Below, piece after piece: positions 6,751 to 15,967 of a DNA stretch of 64,000 nt (positions are counted from its first letter, which is position 1; the number at the start of each line of letters is the position of its first letter). Under the pieces are notes generated by a model. The model was not told where the DNA came from, searched no databases, and saw only the letters and a program-made list of their open reading frames with translations. Both the position numbers and the translations under genes were made by a program. The stretch is from Porphyromonadaceae bacterium UBA7203 (GTDB taxonomy: Bacteria; Bacteroidota; Bacteroidia; Bacteroidales; Muribaculaceae): the NCBI GenBank assembly GCA_002490725.1, contig DKUN01000006.1, forward strand, positions 1 to 64,000. The letters run 5' to 3'.

Positions 6751-9639
6751 TTAGAATTTGATTTTGCGGCGTGTGTCGGTAACGACGATTGTGCCGCGAC
6801 GGGGATGGGCAACGGGGCGGCCCTGCAGGTCATAGTAGGCAGACGGGGCAGCCTGGTCGGCCGATTCGATTTCTTCGATGCTGCCGAGCTCGGGGAGGTC
6901 GGTTTCAGAGTCGAGCAGAGTCATGACCCACTTTGAGGCGGGCACGTCGATGCTCCAGATTACGGGTTTGCCCGAGCTGTTCATGTGGATTGCCGGGTAA
7001 GAAGTGTTGCCGGGGGTTACGCTGACAATCGACACTTTGCCGTCGCCCGTTTTGAAGTAATATTCGCCGGCCTGTTCGGCATCGGTGGTGATGGCGATGT
7101 TGGTTTCAATCGTTGCCGGCGAGTTCTTGAAGTAGGTCTTGTCGGTCACGTTATAGAGAACGAAGTTTTCCGAGTCCGAGGGTTGGATGAGGGCGAAGCG
7201 TGTGGCGTTGCTCTCGGATGTGGCGGTGATGAGCTGCGAGGCCGCTTTGTCATTGGCCAGCCAGCGGTTGCCGGCAGGATAGTTGTTGAGGCCGCCGTGG
7301 GCGCTCAGAAACGAGTAGACGCCGCCGTGGCGGGGCATGATGAGATATTCGTTGCTTCCGGTAACGGCGTTGAAAGCCATGTAGGTGTCTTCGCCAGGGT
7401 TGGCCTTGTAGGCTTCGGCTGCGGCGCTGACTGCGGCCTGGCCGTCGGCGTTAAAGTTGCCAACGACATTATCGGCCTGGCCGATAATGTCGTTAGTTCG
7501 GCTGACCACGATTTCGTCGGTCAGTCTTTTGGCTACGGAGCCATCGGTGTCGGGGTGATATTCCCAGGCGCCGCCGGTAATCTCCTCGATGGTGAGGTTG
7601 CGGTAAACTTCGCAGTAGCCGTAGTTCCCCACGGTGCACTCCTCGAACATGAAGCCGATGGTATTGTTGAGCTGCCATGTCATGGTGGAGTAGCACGAGG
7701 CCTTGTCGGAAACCTGGAAGAAGCCGTTCCAGACGTTGAAGTCAGAGGGCTCGTCGAAGTCGGAGCCTGACGATAGAATCTTCCATGCGAGCGACACCTT
7801 TTCGCGGGCGGTGCTGTTGGGGAAGCTCTGCAATGCAACGTAGGCCTGCTCGCCGGTCGAAGTGTTTCTGACGGGGAGCACCATGATTTCGCCGTTGCAG
7901 GCATTGATGCCGTGGCCGGTGCCGAGGTTAGAGTTGATGCACGAGCCCCAGTAGCCTTCGGCCTTGACGGGGTCGGTGTAATGGAACACGTTGAAGTTGC
8001 GGCCGCCGCTGTTGCCGCGTGCGGCGAGCAGAATCGAGCCGTCGGGAAGCTCTTCACACTTGGGCTCGTCGCCGTTGGCGCTTACTGCAGGATTCTTCGG
8101 GTCGCCGAGAATGTGCCAGTTATGACCGAAGTCGTCGGAGTAGAGCACCCAGTTTGAAATGTTGGATGCTGCGGCGTTGCGGCCGCTCATCACGCAGTAA
8201 ATGCGATAGTGCGAGCCGACCTTGATGCGCGAGCTTTGAATCATGCGGCCTGAACCGACGAACTGGCCGTCGATGTAGCCATAGGTGCAGTTGTCGTCGA
8301 AGAGCGAATAAATCTGTTCCCACTGGCCATAGTCGGGCTCGGTCCAGGTGATGCCGCCGTCGGAGCTCCACCAGCGGGCCGAGGGCTGCGGATCGTCGCG
8401 CCGGCTGGAGAAGAAGCCCATGCGGCCGCAGCATGCCACAACGAGAATCTCGCCGGTTTCACGGTCGGAAACCGATGCGGGGTCGCCGAAGCCGCAGTCG
8501 AGGTTGGTTACGCTCTGCTTGGTGCCGGCGGGAGTGGCTGCGCCGGTGCCGCGTGCCACGGGGTTGCCCTCGGCGTTGCGCATGTCGTCGGGCATCGACC
8601 ATGTCTGGCCGTTGTCGTCAGAGTAGCTCATGTGCAGGTCAATGCGTCCGGCGCCGATGTCGCCGCCGCAGTAGCGGTAGTCGTTGATGGCGAGCAGGCG
8701 GCCCTTGTGTTCGCCGGCCTGAACGGTGACGATTGAGGGAATGCGGTAAACGATGTTGAAGTCGGGTGTGCCGTCATAGCGGAACACTACATAGCCGTTG
8801 TCGGAGGCCACGGGGGTGGCAATGTCGCGGGCAATGATGCTGCTGATGCGGGCGGGGCCGTGAACAGGAAGCTGGCTCGCGTTTTCGCCGCGCGAGTCAA
8901 ACTGGCGGGCAGTGCCGTCGGCATAGCGGATATAGCAGCTCTTGACCACACGGCCTTCGGGGGCGGTGAAGAAGTAATCGCAGTTGCCCAGGCTGATGGT
9001 GCCGTCGGCTTCGGCTTTGGCAGCGACAGAGCCGGTGAGCTTGATGAGCGGGTCGGTGCTGACGGTGACTGAGCCGTCGGCGTTGACTTCGAGGTTGCCG
9101 CGCAGCGACTGGGGCTTCAACACGACTTCCGAGCCGGCGTCGGCGCCTGCAGTCCAGAAGGCCAGACGGTTGCCGCGGTTGTTGAGCTTATAAGACGTGT
9201 TGCCCTGCTCGTAGACGTAATATGAGCCGTTGTTGCTCGACGAAGCAGTGAAGTTCCAGAGATAGCTCTGGCCTTCGACGCCCGGAGCCTTCAGGGTGGG
9301 GTAGGCCGAGCCTCCCTGGTCGGAGCCGACAGGGTTGGAGGGTGCGGCAAGAGATTTTGCCGTGCCTTCGGCGCGGTTGTAGATGGCGTAGCCGCTGGCG
9401 TCGTTGCCGACAAAGCACCAAAGGTCGCCGTCTGTCGGTATGGCTGTTGTTTGCTGCAGGGGCATGGAGCCGTTGGCTTCGATGTTTGTCAGGTAGAAGC
9501 CGCTGGCGGCAATCTGCATTGTGTACCACTTCGTTTCGGCGGCAAATTGGCCGTCAGTGATAGTGGTGGGCTCCACTGGACCGGCAAACGCGCCGAGAGC
9601 TGTGGTTCCGAGGGCGGTTAACAATAGTTTTCTAATCAT
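6751..9639 (-). CDS. Secreted exo-alpha-sialidase (GH33) with flanking trefoil-like domains
   Basis: This 962-residue protein should release terminal sialic acids from host glycans. A signal peptide (MIRKLLLTALGTTALGAFAG) leads to a beta-trefoil-like region (about residues 30-190). The catalytic propeller follows, with the arginine-triad YRIP motif near residue 298 and Asp boxes SDDNGQTW (about 335), SSDGGITW (about 421) and SDDFGHNW (about 498). A second trefoil-like region lies at about 750-915. The end, YYDLQGRPVAHPRRG, resembles Bacteroidetes surface-sorting tails. I placed the start at 9639: an open extension to 9744 lacks a signal peptide, and the promoter at 9675-9706 lies inside it. 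It is monocistronic and convergent with the ompA-like gene. Confidence 0.9.
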   Translation of the reverse strand: MIRKLLLTALGTTALGAFAGPVEPTTITDGQFAAETKWYTMQIAASGFYLTNIEANGSMPLQQTTAIPTDGDLWCFVGNDASGYAIYNRAEGTAKSLAAPSNPVGSDQGGSAYPTLKAPGVEGQSYLWNFTASSSNNGSYYVYEQGNTSYKLNNRGNRLAFWTAGADAGSEVVLKPQSLRGNLEVNADGSVTVSTDPLIKLTGSVAAKAEADGTISLGNCDYFFTAPEGRVVKSCYIRYADGTARQFDSRGENASQLPVHGPARISSIIARDIATPVASDNGYVVFRYDGTPDFNIVYRIPSIVTVQAGEHKGRLLAINDYRYCGGDIGAGRIDLHMSYSDDNGQTWSMPDDMRNAEGNPVARGTGAATPAGTKQSVTNLDCGFGDPASVSDRETGEILVVACCGRMGFFSSRRDDPQPSARWWSSDGGITWTEPDYGQWEQIYSLFDDNCTYGYIDGQFVGSGRMIQSSRIKVGSHYRIYCVMSGRNAAASNISNWVLYSDDFGHNWHILGDPKNPAVSANGDEPKCEELPDGSILLAARGNSGGRNFNVFHYTDPVKAEGYWGSCINSNLGTGHGINACNGEIMVLPVRNTSTGEQAYVALQSFPNSTAREKVSLAWKILSSGSDFDEPSDFNVWNGFFQVSDKASCYSTMTWQLNNTIGFMFEECTVGNYGYCEVYRNLTIEEITGGAWEYHPDTDGSVAKRLTDEIVVSRTNDIIGQADNVVGNFNADGQAAVSAAAEAYKANPGEDTYMAFNAVTGSNEYLIMPRHGGVYSFLSAHGGLNNYPAGNRWLANDKAASQLITATSESNATRFALIQPSDSENFVLYNVTDKTYFKNSPATIETNIAITTDAEQAGEYYFKTGDGKVSIVSVTPGNTSYPAIHMNSSGKPVIWSIDVPASKWVMTLLDSETDLPELGSIEEIESADQAAPSAYYDLQGRPVAHPRRGTIVVTDTRRKIKF

Positions 9640-9674
9640 AGAATGTGTGATTTTGGATGGTTGATTGTTACTTG

Positions 9675-9706
9675 CAAAGATAATAATAATCCTTAAGTTG
9701 ACAAAA
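9675..9706 (-). promoter_or_regulatory. Sialidase promoter
   Basis: On the minus strand, TTTTG (9702-9706) is followed after 19 nt by a perfect -7 box TATCTTTG (9675-9682). The predicted transcript starts near 9670, about 30 nt before the ATG at 9639. This also fixes the sialidase start. Confidence 0.8.
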
Positions 9707-9886
9707 TTGCGCCGGGCGGTATTGTCGTACGGTGTCATTGACATCCAGCTTTTAAGGGTCTCAGGCCCCCGCAGGGTTTGTTCTAAATGCAGTTATCGTT
9801 GGCCGAAAGGTCGAAAGCGGTGTTAAAAATGGCTAAAACGGGCACTCTCGTATGTTTTATAGCATAAAAATGTCAGTTCTAATGGT
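9707..9886. other. Divergent intergenic region, no gene
   Basis: This stretch separates the sialidase promoter from the efflux-pump promoter. No reading frame, regulator gene or known RNA is recognisable. A short C/G-rich imperfect dyad near GGCCCCCGCAGGG (about 9762-9776) is the only structure noticed. Confidence 0.4.
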
Positions 9887-9894
9887 TATCTTTG
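9887..9894 (+). promoter_or_regulatory. -7 box of the RND efflux operon
   Basis: TATCTTTG matches TAnnTTTG exactly and lies 50 nt before the ATG at 9944. No TTTG is present 19-21 nt upstream (CATA is found instead), so expression may be weak or activator-dependent. Confidence 0.5.
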
Positions 9895-9943
9895 CACCGA
9901 AATTCGTCAGTATATCTATTTTAGGGAAAATAAATTAACAACT

Positions 9944-11134
9944 ATGAAGAGAAATCTTTACTACATCGGACTCGCCATCGTGGCCCTGTCCGCAGTTTCC
10001 TCGCTCAGCTCATGTGGCGGCAAAGGAGATGCCGCTGCTGCAGCCGCCGCAATGCGCGGTCAGGCTCCGTCGCTTGCCGTACAAACAATCCAGCCTGCGG
10101 CTATCGAGCTCCAGAGCCTCTATCCTGCTACTATCAAGGGTAAAACCGACATTGAAGTGCGTCCCATGATCAGCGGCAACATCACTGCCGTCCATGTTGA
10201 CGAAGGCGCCCATGTACAGAAGGGTCAGTTGCTCTTCACCATTGACCAGGTGCCCTATCAGGCTGCTGTAGAACAGGCCGAAGCGTCTGTCAATGTGGCC
10301 AAGACCGCAGTTGAAACCGCGCAGATTTCGGTTAACTCAAACCGTGCGCTCCACGAAAAGAATATTATTTCGGATAACGCCATGCGCATTTCTGAAAACC
10401 AGCTCGCCCAGGCCCAGGCTCAGCTCGCCCAGGCCCAGGCCGGTCTCACCAACGCCCGCAAGAATCTGAGCTACACTCAGGTCGTTGCTCCGTCGAGCGG
10501 CGTAGTCGGCTCGATTCCCTTGCGTGTAGGTGCCTTGGCGTCACCTTCGGGCATGGCTCTGACCACCGTGAGCGACAACTCGGAGGTCTATGCCTACTTC
10601 TCGCTGACCGAACGCCAGATTCTTGACCTGACCAAGGGCGGTGAAACCAGCCTCAATGCGGCCATCGCAGCTATGCCTGCCGTTAAGCTCAAACTTGCCA
10701 ACGGTGCGGTTTATGGCAGCGAAGGCAAGGTTGCCACAGTCAGCGGTGTTATTGACCCCAGCACCGGCGCCAGCACCGTCAGAGCCCTGTTCAAGAACGC
10801 CAACGGCGTGCTCCGCAGCGGTTCGACCGGCTCGATTATCGTGCCCGAAAGCTACACTGACGTCATCGTGATTCCCCAGACCGCAACAACCGAAGTGCAG
10901 GGCAACCGCTTTGTGTTCGTGCTCGACGAGAACAACACCCTCCACCAGACTCCCATCGAAGTGCTGCCCAACCAGGACGGCAAGAACTTTGTGGTAACCT
11001 CGGGCCTCAAGGCCGGCGACGTCATCGTAGTGCAAGGCGTTGGCACCACCGCCCGCGACGGCGTGACCATCCAGCCTGTCGACGCCGCAGCCGCCGCTCA
11101 ACAACAGTCTTCCAACCAAGCTGAACAGAAATGA
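9944..11134 (+). CDS. RND efflux periplasmic adaptor lipoprotein (AcrA/MexA type)
   Basis: This 396-residue membrane-fusion protein links the inner-membrane pump to the outer-membrane channel. The N-terminus carries a lipoprotein signal with lipobox LSSC (about residues 20-23). The split biotinyl-lipoyl domain (DEGAHVQKGQLLFTID) flanks an alpha-hairpin with the repeat AQAQLAQAQA. A beta-barrel region and membrane-proximal domain (GLKAGDVIVVQGVG) follow, with an Ala/Gln-rich tail. The stop overlaps the start of the pump gene by 4 nt (ATGA, 11131-11134), so adaptor and pump are co-translated. No local repressor gene is present. Substrates cannot be predicted. Confidence 0.95.
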   Translation: MKRNLYYIGLAIVALSAVSSLSSCGGKGDAAAAAAAMRGQAPSLAVQTIQPAAIELQSLYPATIKGKTDIEVRPMISGNITAVHVDEGAHVQKGQLLFTIDQVPYQAAVEQAEASVNVAKTAVETAQISVNSNRALHEKNIISDNAMRISENQLAQAQAQLAQAQAGLTNARKNLSYTQVVAPSSGVVGSIPLRVGALASPSGMALTTVSDNSEVYAYFSLTERQILDLTKGGETSLNAAIAAMPAVKLKLANGAVYGSEGKVATVSGVIDPSTGASTVRALFKNANGVLRSGSTGSIIVPESYTDVIVIPQTATTEVQGNRFVFVLDENNTLHQTPIEVLPNQDGKNFVVTSGLKAGDVIVVQGVGTTARDGVTIQPVDAAAAAQQQSSNQAEQK

Positions 11135-14100
11135 AATTAGATACCTTTATTAACCGTCCGGTGCTCTCGACGGTTATTTCGATTTTCATCGTGCTGCTGG
11201 GTTTGATAGGCCTGTCATCGCTGCCTATCATTCAGTTTCCCGACATTGCGCCGCCGACAATCTCAGTCAGCACCACCTATGCCGGCGCTAACGCCCAGGC
11301 CGTGCTCAACTCCGTAATCGCCCCTCTCGAAGAGTCGATCAACGGCGCTGAAGGCATGACCTATATGGAGTCGACAGCAACCAATACCGGTTCGGCCAAT
11401 ATCTCCGTGTATTTCGAGCAGGGTTTTGACCCCGACATGGCTGCGGTCGACGTGCAGAACCGTGTGGCCAAGGCTCAGAACCTGCTCCCCTCCGAGGTGC
11501 TTCAGGTCGGTGTGACCACCCAGAAGCGTCAGTCGTCGATGCTTGTCGGCATCGCGCTCTATGACACCACCGGCGTATATTCCGCCGAGTTCCTCGACAA
11601 CTATCTGAAGATTAATGTGGTTCCGGTGCTGCAGCGTGTGTCGGGCGTGGGCGACGTAATGTGTATGTCGGCCGACTACTCGATGCGCATATGGCTCAAG
11701 CCCGAAAAGATGGCTCAGTATGGCCTCGTTCCGACCGACATTTCGCAGGCCATAGCCGAACAGAACCTCGAGGCCGCTCCCGGCACCTTCGGCTCGCAGG
11801 GCAACCAGAGCTTCGAGTACACCATGCGCTACAAAGGCCGTCTGATTACCGAAAAGGAATTCGAGGATATCGTTGTGCGCGCAAGTTCCGACGGCGATGT
11901 GCTCTACCTTAAGGATGTGGCCGACGTTGAACTCGGACGTGTCACCTACGGCTTTGCCAACCACCTCAACGGCCATCTGTCGTCGTTTGCAATGGTGTTC
12001 CAGACCGCAGGCTCCAACGCTACGCAGATTATCAACGACTGTCTTGCCGAAGTCGACAAGATGCGCGCCGACCTTCCTCCGGGTCTTGATTTCGCAATTC
12101 CGATGAATAACAATGACTTCCTCTATGCGTCGATAAACCATGTGGTTCAGACGCTCATCGAGGCATTCATTCTCGTGTTCTTCGTGACCTACCTGTTCCT
12201 GCAGGATATCCGTTCTACCGTCATTCCCGCAATCGCCATTCCCGTGGCGCTTGTCGGCACCTTCTTCGGCATGAGCATGATCGGTTTCTCGGTCAACCTG
12301 ATTACCCTTTCGGCTCTCGTGCTTGCCATCGCGATTGTGGTCGACGACGCGATTGTGGTCGTCGAGGCGGTCCACGCCAAACTCGACGTCGGCTACAAGT
12401 CGGCCCGCAAGGCTGCCATCGACGCCATGGGCGAAATCGGCGGCGCAATCATCTCGATTACGCTCGTCATGATGCTCGTGTTCATTCCCGTGAGCTTCAT
12501 GTCGGGAACCTCGGGCGTGTTCTACCGTCAGTTCGGTCTGACCATGGCCATGGCTATCGGCTTCTCGGCTGTCAACGCATTGACCCTTAGCCCCGCTCTC
12601 TGCGCAGTGTTCCTCAAGCCCCACAAAGGCGAGGAAGACGAGTCCAATGCGACCCTCGGCGCCCGCGTCAAGGAGAACATGACCGGCGCAGCAAAGGGCC
12701 TTAAGCGCCGCTTCGTCTTCCCCCCGCTGGTAACAACCCTGCTGCTCGTGGCAACGATTACCTTTATGGTGCTCGGATGGTTCACGTTCGATAATGTGAT
12801 TGTCAGCGTTGTTGCCTGGATTATTGCCGTGTTTGCCGTAATCGGTCTGTTCAGCCGCCGCTTCAAGGACTCGTTCGAGCGCATGTTCGCCAAGCTCCAG
12901 AATGGCTACCGTAAGGTGTCGAACTTCTTTATGAATCATAAAATCACGTCGTTCGGCGCGGTTATTGCCAGCGTCGGTGTGCTTGTGTGGCTTATGGCGG
13001 TGACTCCGACCGAGCTCGTTCCGGGCGAGGATACCGGCACACTGTTTGTCATGGTCAACATGCCTCCGGGCACCTCGCAGGAGCGCACCGAGGCTACGAT
13101 GAACCAGGTGCAGGGCATTCTCGACAAGATTCCCGCCGTCGAATACTCACAGCAGATTCTCGGCTATAGCTTCATTGCCGGCCAGGGCTCGACCTACGGC
13201 ACCTTCATTATCAAGCTGAAAAACTGGAGTCAGCGCGGCGCCGACGAGAGCGCCAACGCGGTGCTCGGCCAGATATACGGCATGACCGGCCAGATTGTCA
13301 AGGACGGTACGGTCGTGGCCTTTGCTCCCCCGATGATTTCAGGTTTCGGTGTGACCAACGGCTTTGAACTGAAGATGCAGGACCGCACCGGCGGTGACAT
13401 CAATGAGTTCTTCGGCATTGTGCAGAACTTCCTTGCGCAGCTCAACGCCCAGCCTGAAATCCAGATGGCATACACCACGTTCAACCCCACCTTCCCGCAG
13501 TATAAGATTGACCTCGACGCTGCCAAGGTGAAGCAGGCCGGACTCAGCCCGTCGCAGATACTGGCAGCTCTTCAGGGCTACTATGGCGGCATGTATGTCA
13601 GCAACTTCAACCGTTTCGGTAAGATTTACCGCGTAATGATGCAGGCCAATCCCGAGGCGCGCGTCAGTCCTGAAACCCTCGAGAGCATCAAGGTCAAGAA
13701 TCTCGTCACCGGCGAAATGGCTTCGGTAAGCAACTTCATCTCACTGGAGCGCGTCTACGCCCCTGACCTTCTGAACCGATTCAATATGTTCCAGTCGATT
13801 TCGGTTACCGGTAATCCGGCAAGCGGTTACTCGTCCGGTCAGGCTCTGGAGGCAATTGCCCGAGTGGCAAAGACCGCCCTCCCCGCCGGCTATGGCTATG
13901 AATACTCCGGCATAACCCGTCAGGAGTCGCAGCAGGGCTCTAATGCCACCGCAATGATTTTCGGCCTCTGTCTGCTCTTCGTCTACCTGCTGTTGTCGGC
14001 TCAGTATGAGAGCTATATTGTGCCCTGGGCGGTTATCTTCTCGATTCCGTTCGGCCTGATGGGCTCGTTTGTCTTTGCCCTGATGTTTGGCGTGACCAAC

Positions 14101-14505
14101 AATATCTACTTCCAGATTGCGCTCATCATGCTTATCGGTCTGCTCGCCAAAAACGCCATTCTGATTGTCGAATTCGCTCTTGAGCGCCGCCGCACCGGCA
14201 TGAGCGTCGTCAACGCCGCAATTCAGGGTGCATCGGCCCGTCTGCGCGCAATTCTGATGACGTCGATTGCGCTGATTATCGGTCTGCTCCCGCTGATGTT
14301 CTCGCACGGCGTAGGCGCTACCGGCAACCGCTCGCTCGGCGTAGGCTCTATCGGCGGCATGCTTATCGGCATGGTTCTGCAGCTGCTCTTCGTTCCGGCC
14401 CTGTTCGTGATTTTCCAGAAAATTCAGGAAAAGATTTCGCCGCTGAAGTGGCAGGATACCAACAACTCCGGCATCGGAGCCGAAATCGAGCAGTATTCAA
14501 GGTAA
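11131..14505 (+). CDS. RND efflux pump permease (AcrB/HAE1 type) with an extra hydrophobic insert
   Basis: This 1124-residue proton-driven pump is about 70 residues longer than typical AcrB. The TM4 aspartate pair is in LAIAIVVDDAIVVVEA and the TM10 lysine in LIGLLAKNAILIVEFA. Porter-domain landmarks such as NRVAKAQNLLPSEV and the second-half start TPTELVPGEDTG are present. The added length sits between TM6 and TM7 (about 12630-12900). It contains two strongly hydrophobic segments (about 12712-12783 and 12796-12855) where AcrB normally has one cytoplasmic amphipathic helix. The gene is co-translated with the adaptor and followed 24 nt later by the outer-membrane channel gene. Confidence 0.95.
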   Translation: MKLDTFINRPVLSTVISIFIVLLGLIGLSSLPIIQFPDIAPPTISVSTTYAGANAQAVLNSVIAPLEESINGAEGMTYMESTATNTGSANISVYFEQGFDPDMAAVDVQNRVAKAQNLLPSEVLQVGVTTQKRQSSMLVGIALYDTTGVYSAEFLDNYLKINVVPVLQRVSGVGDVMCMSADYSMRIWLKPEKMAQYGLVPTDISQAIAEQNLEAAPGTFGSQGNQSFEYTMRYKGRLITEKEFEDIVVRASSDGDVLYLKDVADVELGRVTYGFANHLNGHLSSFAMVFQTAGSNATQIINDCLAEVDKMRADLPPGLDFAIPMNNNDFLYASINHVVQTLIEAFILVFFVTYLFLQDIRSTVIPAIAIPVALVGTFFGMSMIGFSVNLITLSALVLAIAIVVDDAIVVVEAVHAKLDVGYKSARKAAIDAMGEIGGAIISITLVMMLVFIPVSFMSGTSGVFYRQFGLTMAMAIGFSAVNALTLSPALCAVFLKPHKGEEDESNATLGARVKENMTGAAKGLKRRFVFPPLVTTLLLVATITFMVLGWFTFDNVIVSVVAWIIAVFAVIGLFSRRFKDSFERMFAKLQNGYRKVSNFFMNHKITSFGAVIASVGVLVWLMAVTPTELVPGEDTGTLFVMVNMPPGTSQERTEATMNQVQGILDKIPAVEYSQQILGYSFIAGQGSTYGTFIIKLKNWSQRGADESANAVLGQIYGMTGQIVKDGTVVAFAPPMISGFGVTNGFELKMQDRTGGDINEFFGIVQNFLAQLNAQPEIQMAYTTFNPTFPQYKIDLDAAKVKQAGLSPSQILAALQGYYGGMYVSNFNRFGKIYRVMMQANPEARVSPETLESIKVKNLVTGEMASVSNFISLERVYAPDLLNRFNMFQSISVTGNPASGYSSGQALEAIARVAKTALPAGYGYEYSGITRQESQQGSNATAMIFGLCLLFVYLLLSAQYESYIVPWAVIFSIPFGLMGSFVFALMFGVTNNIYFQIALIMLIGLLAKNAILIVEFALERRRTGMSVVNAAIQGASARLRAILMTSIALIIGLLPLMFSHGVGATGNRSLGVGSIGGMLIGMVLQLLFVPALFVIFQKIQEKISPLKWQDTNNSGIGAEIEQYSR

Positions 14506-14529
14506 ATAAATATCAAAATTGAAGAATAA

Positions 14530-15933
14530 ATGAAATTCTCAAATAAAATAGCGGCTATGTCGCTGGTGGTGGCTTTCTCGGCCACCACCACCGGCTGCCA
14601 CATATACAAGAAGTTCGACATGCCCGAGTCATCGGCCGTCACCGCCGAGTATGTCGAGGCTCAGTCGCAGCCGGTCGATTCGACCGCGCTCGGTAACCTG
14701 CCGTGGCAGCAGGTGTTCATTGATCCCGTGCTCCAGGATATTATCGGCCAGGCTCTTGACAATAACGTGGACCTCAAGAATGCAAAACTCAACATCGACG
14801 TGGCCCATGCCAACATGCTTGGCGCGCGCCTGAGCTATCTGCCGTCGGTAGTGCTCTCGCCCAACGCGGGCATCTCGCGCTCGAGCATCAAGGGCACTTC
14901 ATGGAGCGAATGGACATATCAGATTCCTCTTTCGGTGAGCTGGGAAATTGACGTGTTCGGCAAGACCCTCAACGCCAAGCGTTCGGCCGAGGCTACCTAC
15001 CAGCAGTCGAAAGACTACGAGCAGGCCGTTCGCTCGCAGATTATCGGCGCTGTGGCCAACTGCTACTATGCCATCTCGTCGATCGAGGGTCAGCTCGACC
15101 TTCAGCGCCAGACTGCCAAAAACTGGGAAAAGTCGGTTCAGATGATGAAAGATGTATGGGAAGCCGGCAACACCACTGCGGCTGCCGTATTTCAGAGCTC
15201 CGCCCAGTATGAAAGCATTCTCGCATCGATTGCCGACCTGGAGACCTCGCTCCATGAAATGAACAATACGATGTCGCTGCTCGTCGGCGTGATGCCTCAG
15301 ACATGGGCCATTCCTGCCGCTCAGAGCATGAGTCTGCCTGCCGAGTACAATGCCGGAGTGCCGATGGTGGCCCTGGCCAACCGTCCTGATGTGCGCGCCC
15401 AGGAGCGCTCGCTCGCCGTTGCCTACTACGCAACCAACTCGGCCCGCGCTGCGTTCTATCCCTCGCTCAGCATCTCGCCCGTCGGCGGCTTTACAAACTC
15501 GCTCGGAAGCACCGTGTTCAACCCCGGAAAGTGGTTTATCAACCTTGCAGGCCAGCTCACCGCGCCCCTGTTTATGCGCGGTCAGAACATTGCCCGCCTC
15601 AAGGCTGCCAAGGCCCAGCAGGAACAGTCGCTCAACTCGTTCGAAAACACTCTGATGAAGGCGTCGGCCGAGGTGGGCAGCGCCCTGGTCACCTATAACA
15701 ACGCCGTGGCCAAGGAATATCACCTGGCCGGTCAGGTCGAGAATCTCGTCAAAGCGGTCGACGTTACCGAAACCCTTTTCCTCCACTCGGCCACTAACTA
15801 CAATACAACCTATCTGGAGGTAATCACCGCCCAGCAGAACCTGCTCGGCGCGCAGATGAACTTTCTCAACTGCCAGCTTTCGCGCAGCCAGGCCGCAATC
15901 AATCTCTATCAGAGCCTCGGCGGCGGCCGCTAA
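14530..15933 (+). CDS. RND efflux outer-membrane channel lipoprotein (OprM/NodT type)
   Basis: This 467-residue TolC-like factor completes the tripartite pump. The N-terminus is a lipoprotein signal (TTTGC near residues 19-23). Two repeated OEP halves follow, with typical helix-strand text: LPWQQVFIDPVLQDIIGQALDNN in the first half and LANRPDVRAQERSLAVAYYATNSARAAFYPSLSIS in the second. It should form a trimeric barrel plus periplasmic tunnel. It lies 24 nt after the pump gene in one operon; there is no terminator before lpxA 34 nt downstream, so read-through is likely. Confidence 0.95.
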   Translation: MKFSNKIAAMSLVVAFSATTTGCHIYKKFDMPESSAVTAEYVEAQSQPVDSTALGNLPWQQVFIDPVLQDIIGQALDNNVDLKNAKLNIDVAHANMLGARLSYLPSVVLSPNAGISRSSIKGTSWSEWTYQIPLSVSWEIDVFGKTLNAKRSAEATYQQSKDYEQAVRSQIIGAVANCYYAISSIEGQLDLQRQTAKNWEKSVQMMKDVWEAGNTTAAAVFQSSAQYESILASIADLETSLHEMNNTMSLLVGVMPQTWAIPAAQSMSLPAEYNAGVPMVALANRPDVRAQERSLAVAYYATNSARAAFYPSLSISPVGGFTNSLGSTVFNPGKWFINLAGQLTAPLFMRGQNIARLKAAKAQQEQSLNSFENTLMKASAEVGSALVTYNNAVAKEYHLAGQVENLVKAVDVTETLFLHSATNYNTTYLEVITAQQNLLGAQMNFLNCQLSRSQAAINLYQSLGGGR

Positions 15934-15967
15934 CTTTTCAATGTTCACACTTAATAATTAAAAGCAT

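Noticed and set aside
9640..9744. N-terminal extension of the sialidase frame
   Set aside because: The extension has no signal peptide and contains the promoter (9675-9706); the signal peptide begins at 9639.
10400..10445. Short tandem repeat that could look like a CRISPR or satellite
   Set aside because: It encodes the AQAQLAQAQA heptads of the adaptor's alpha-hairpin and has no spacers.
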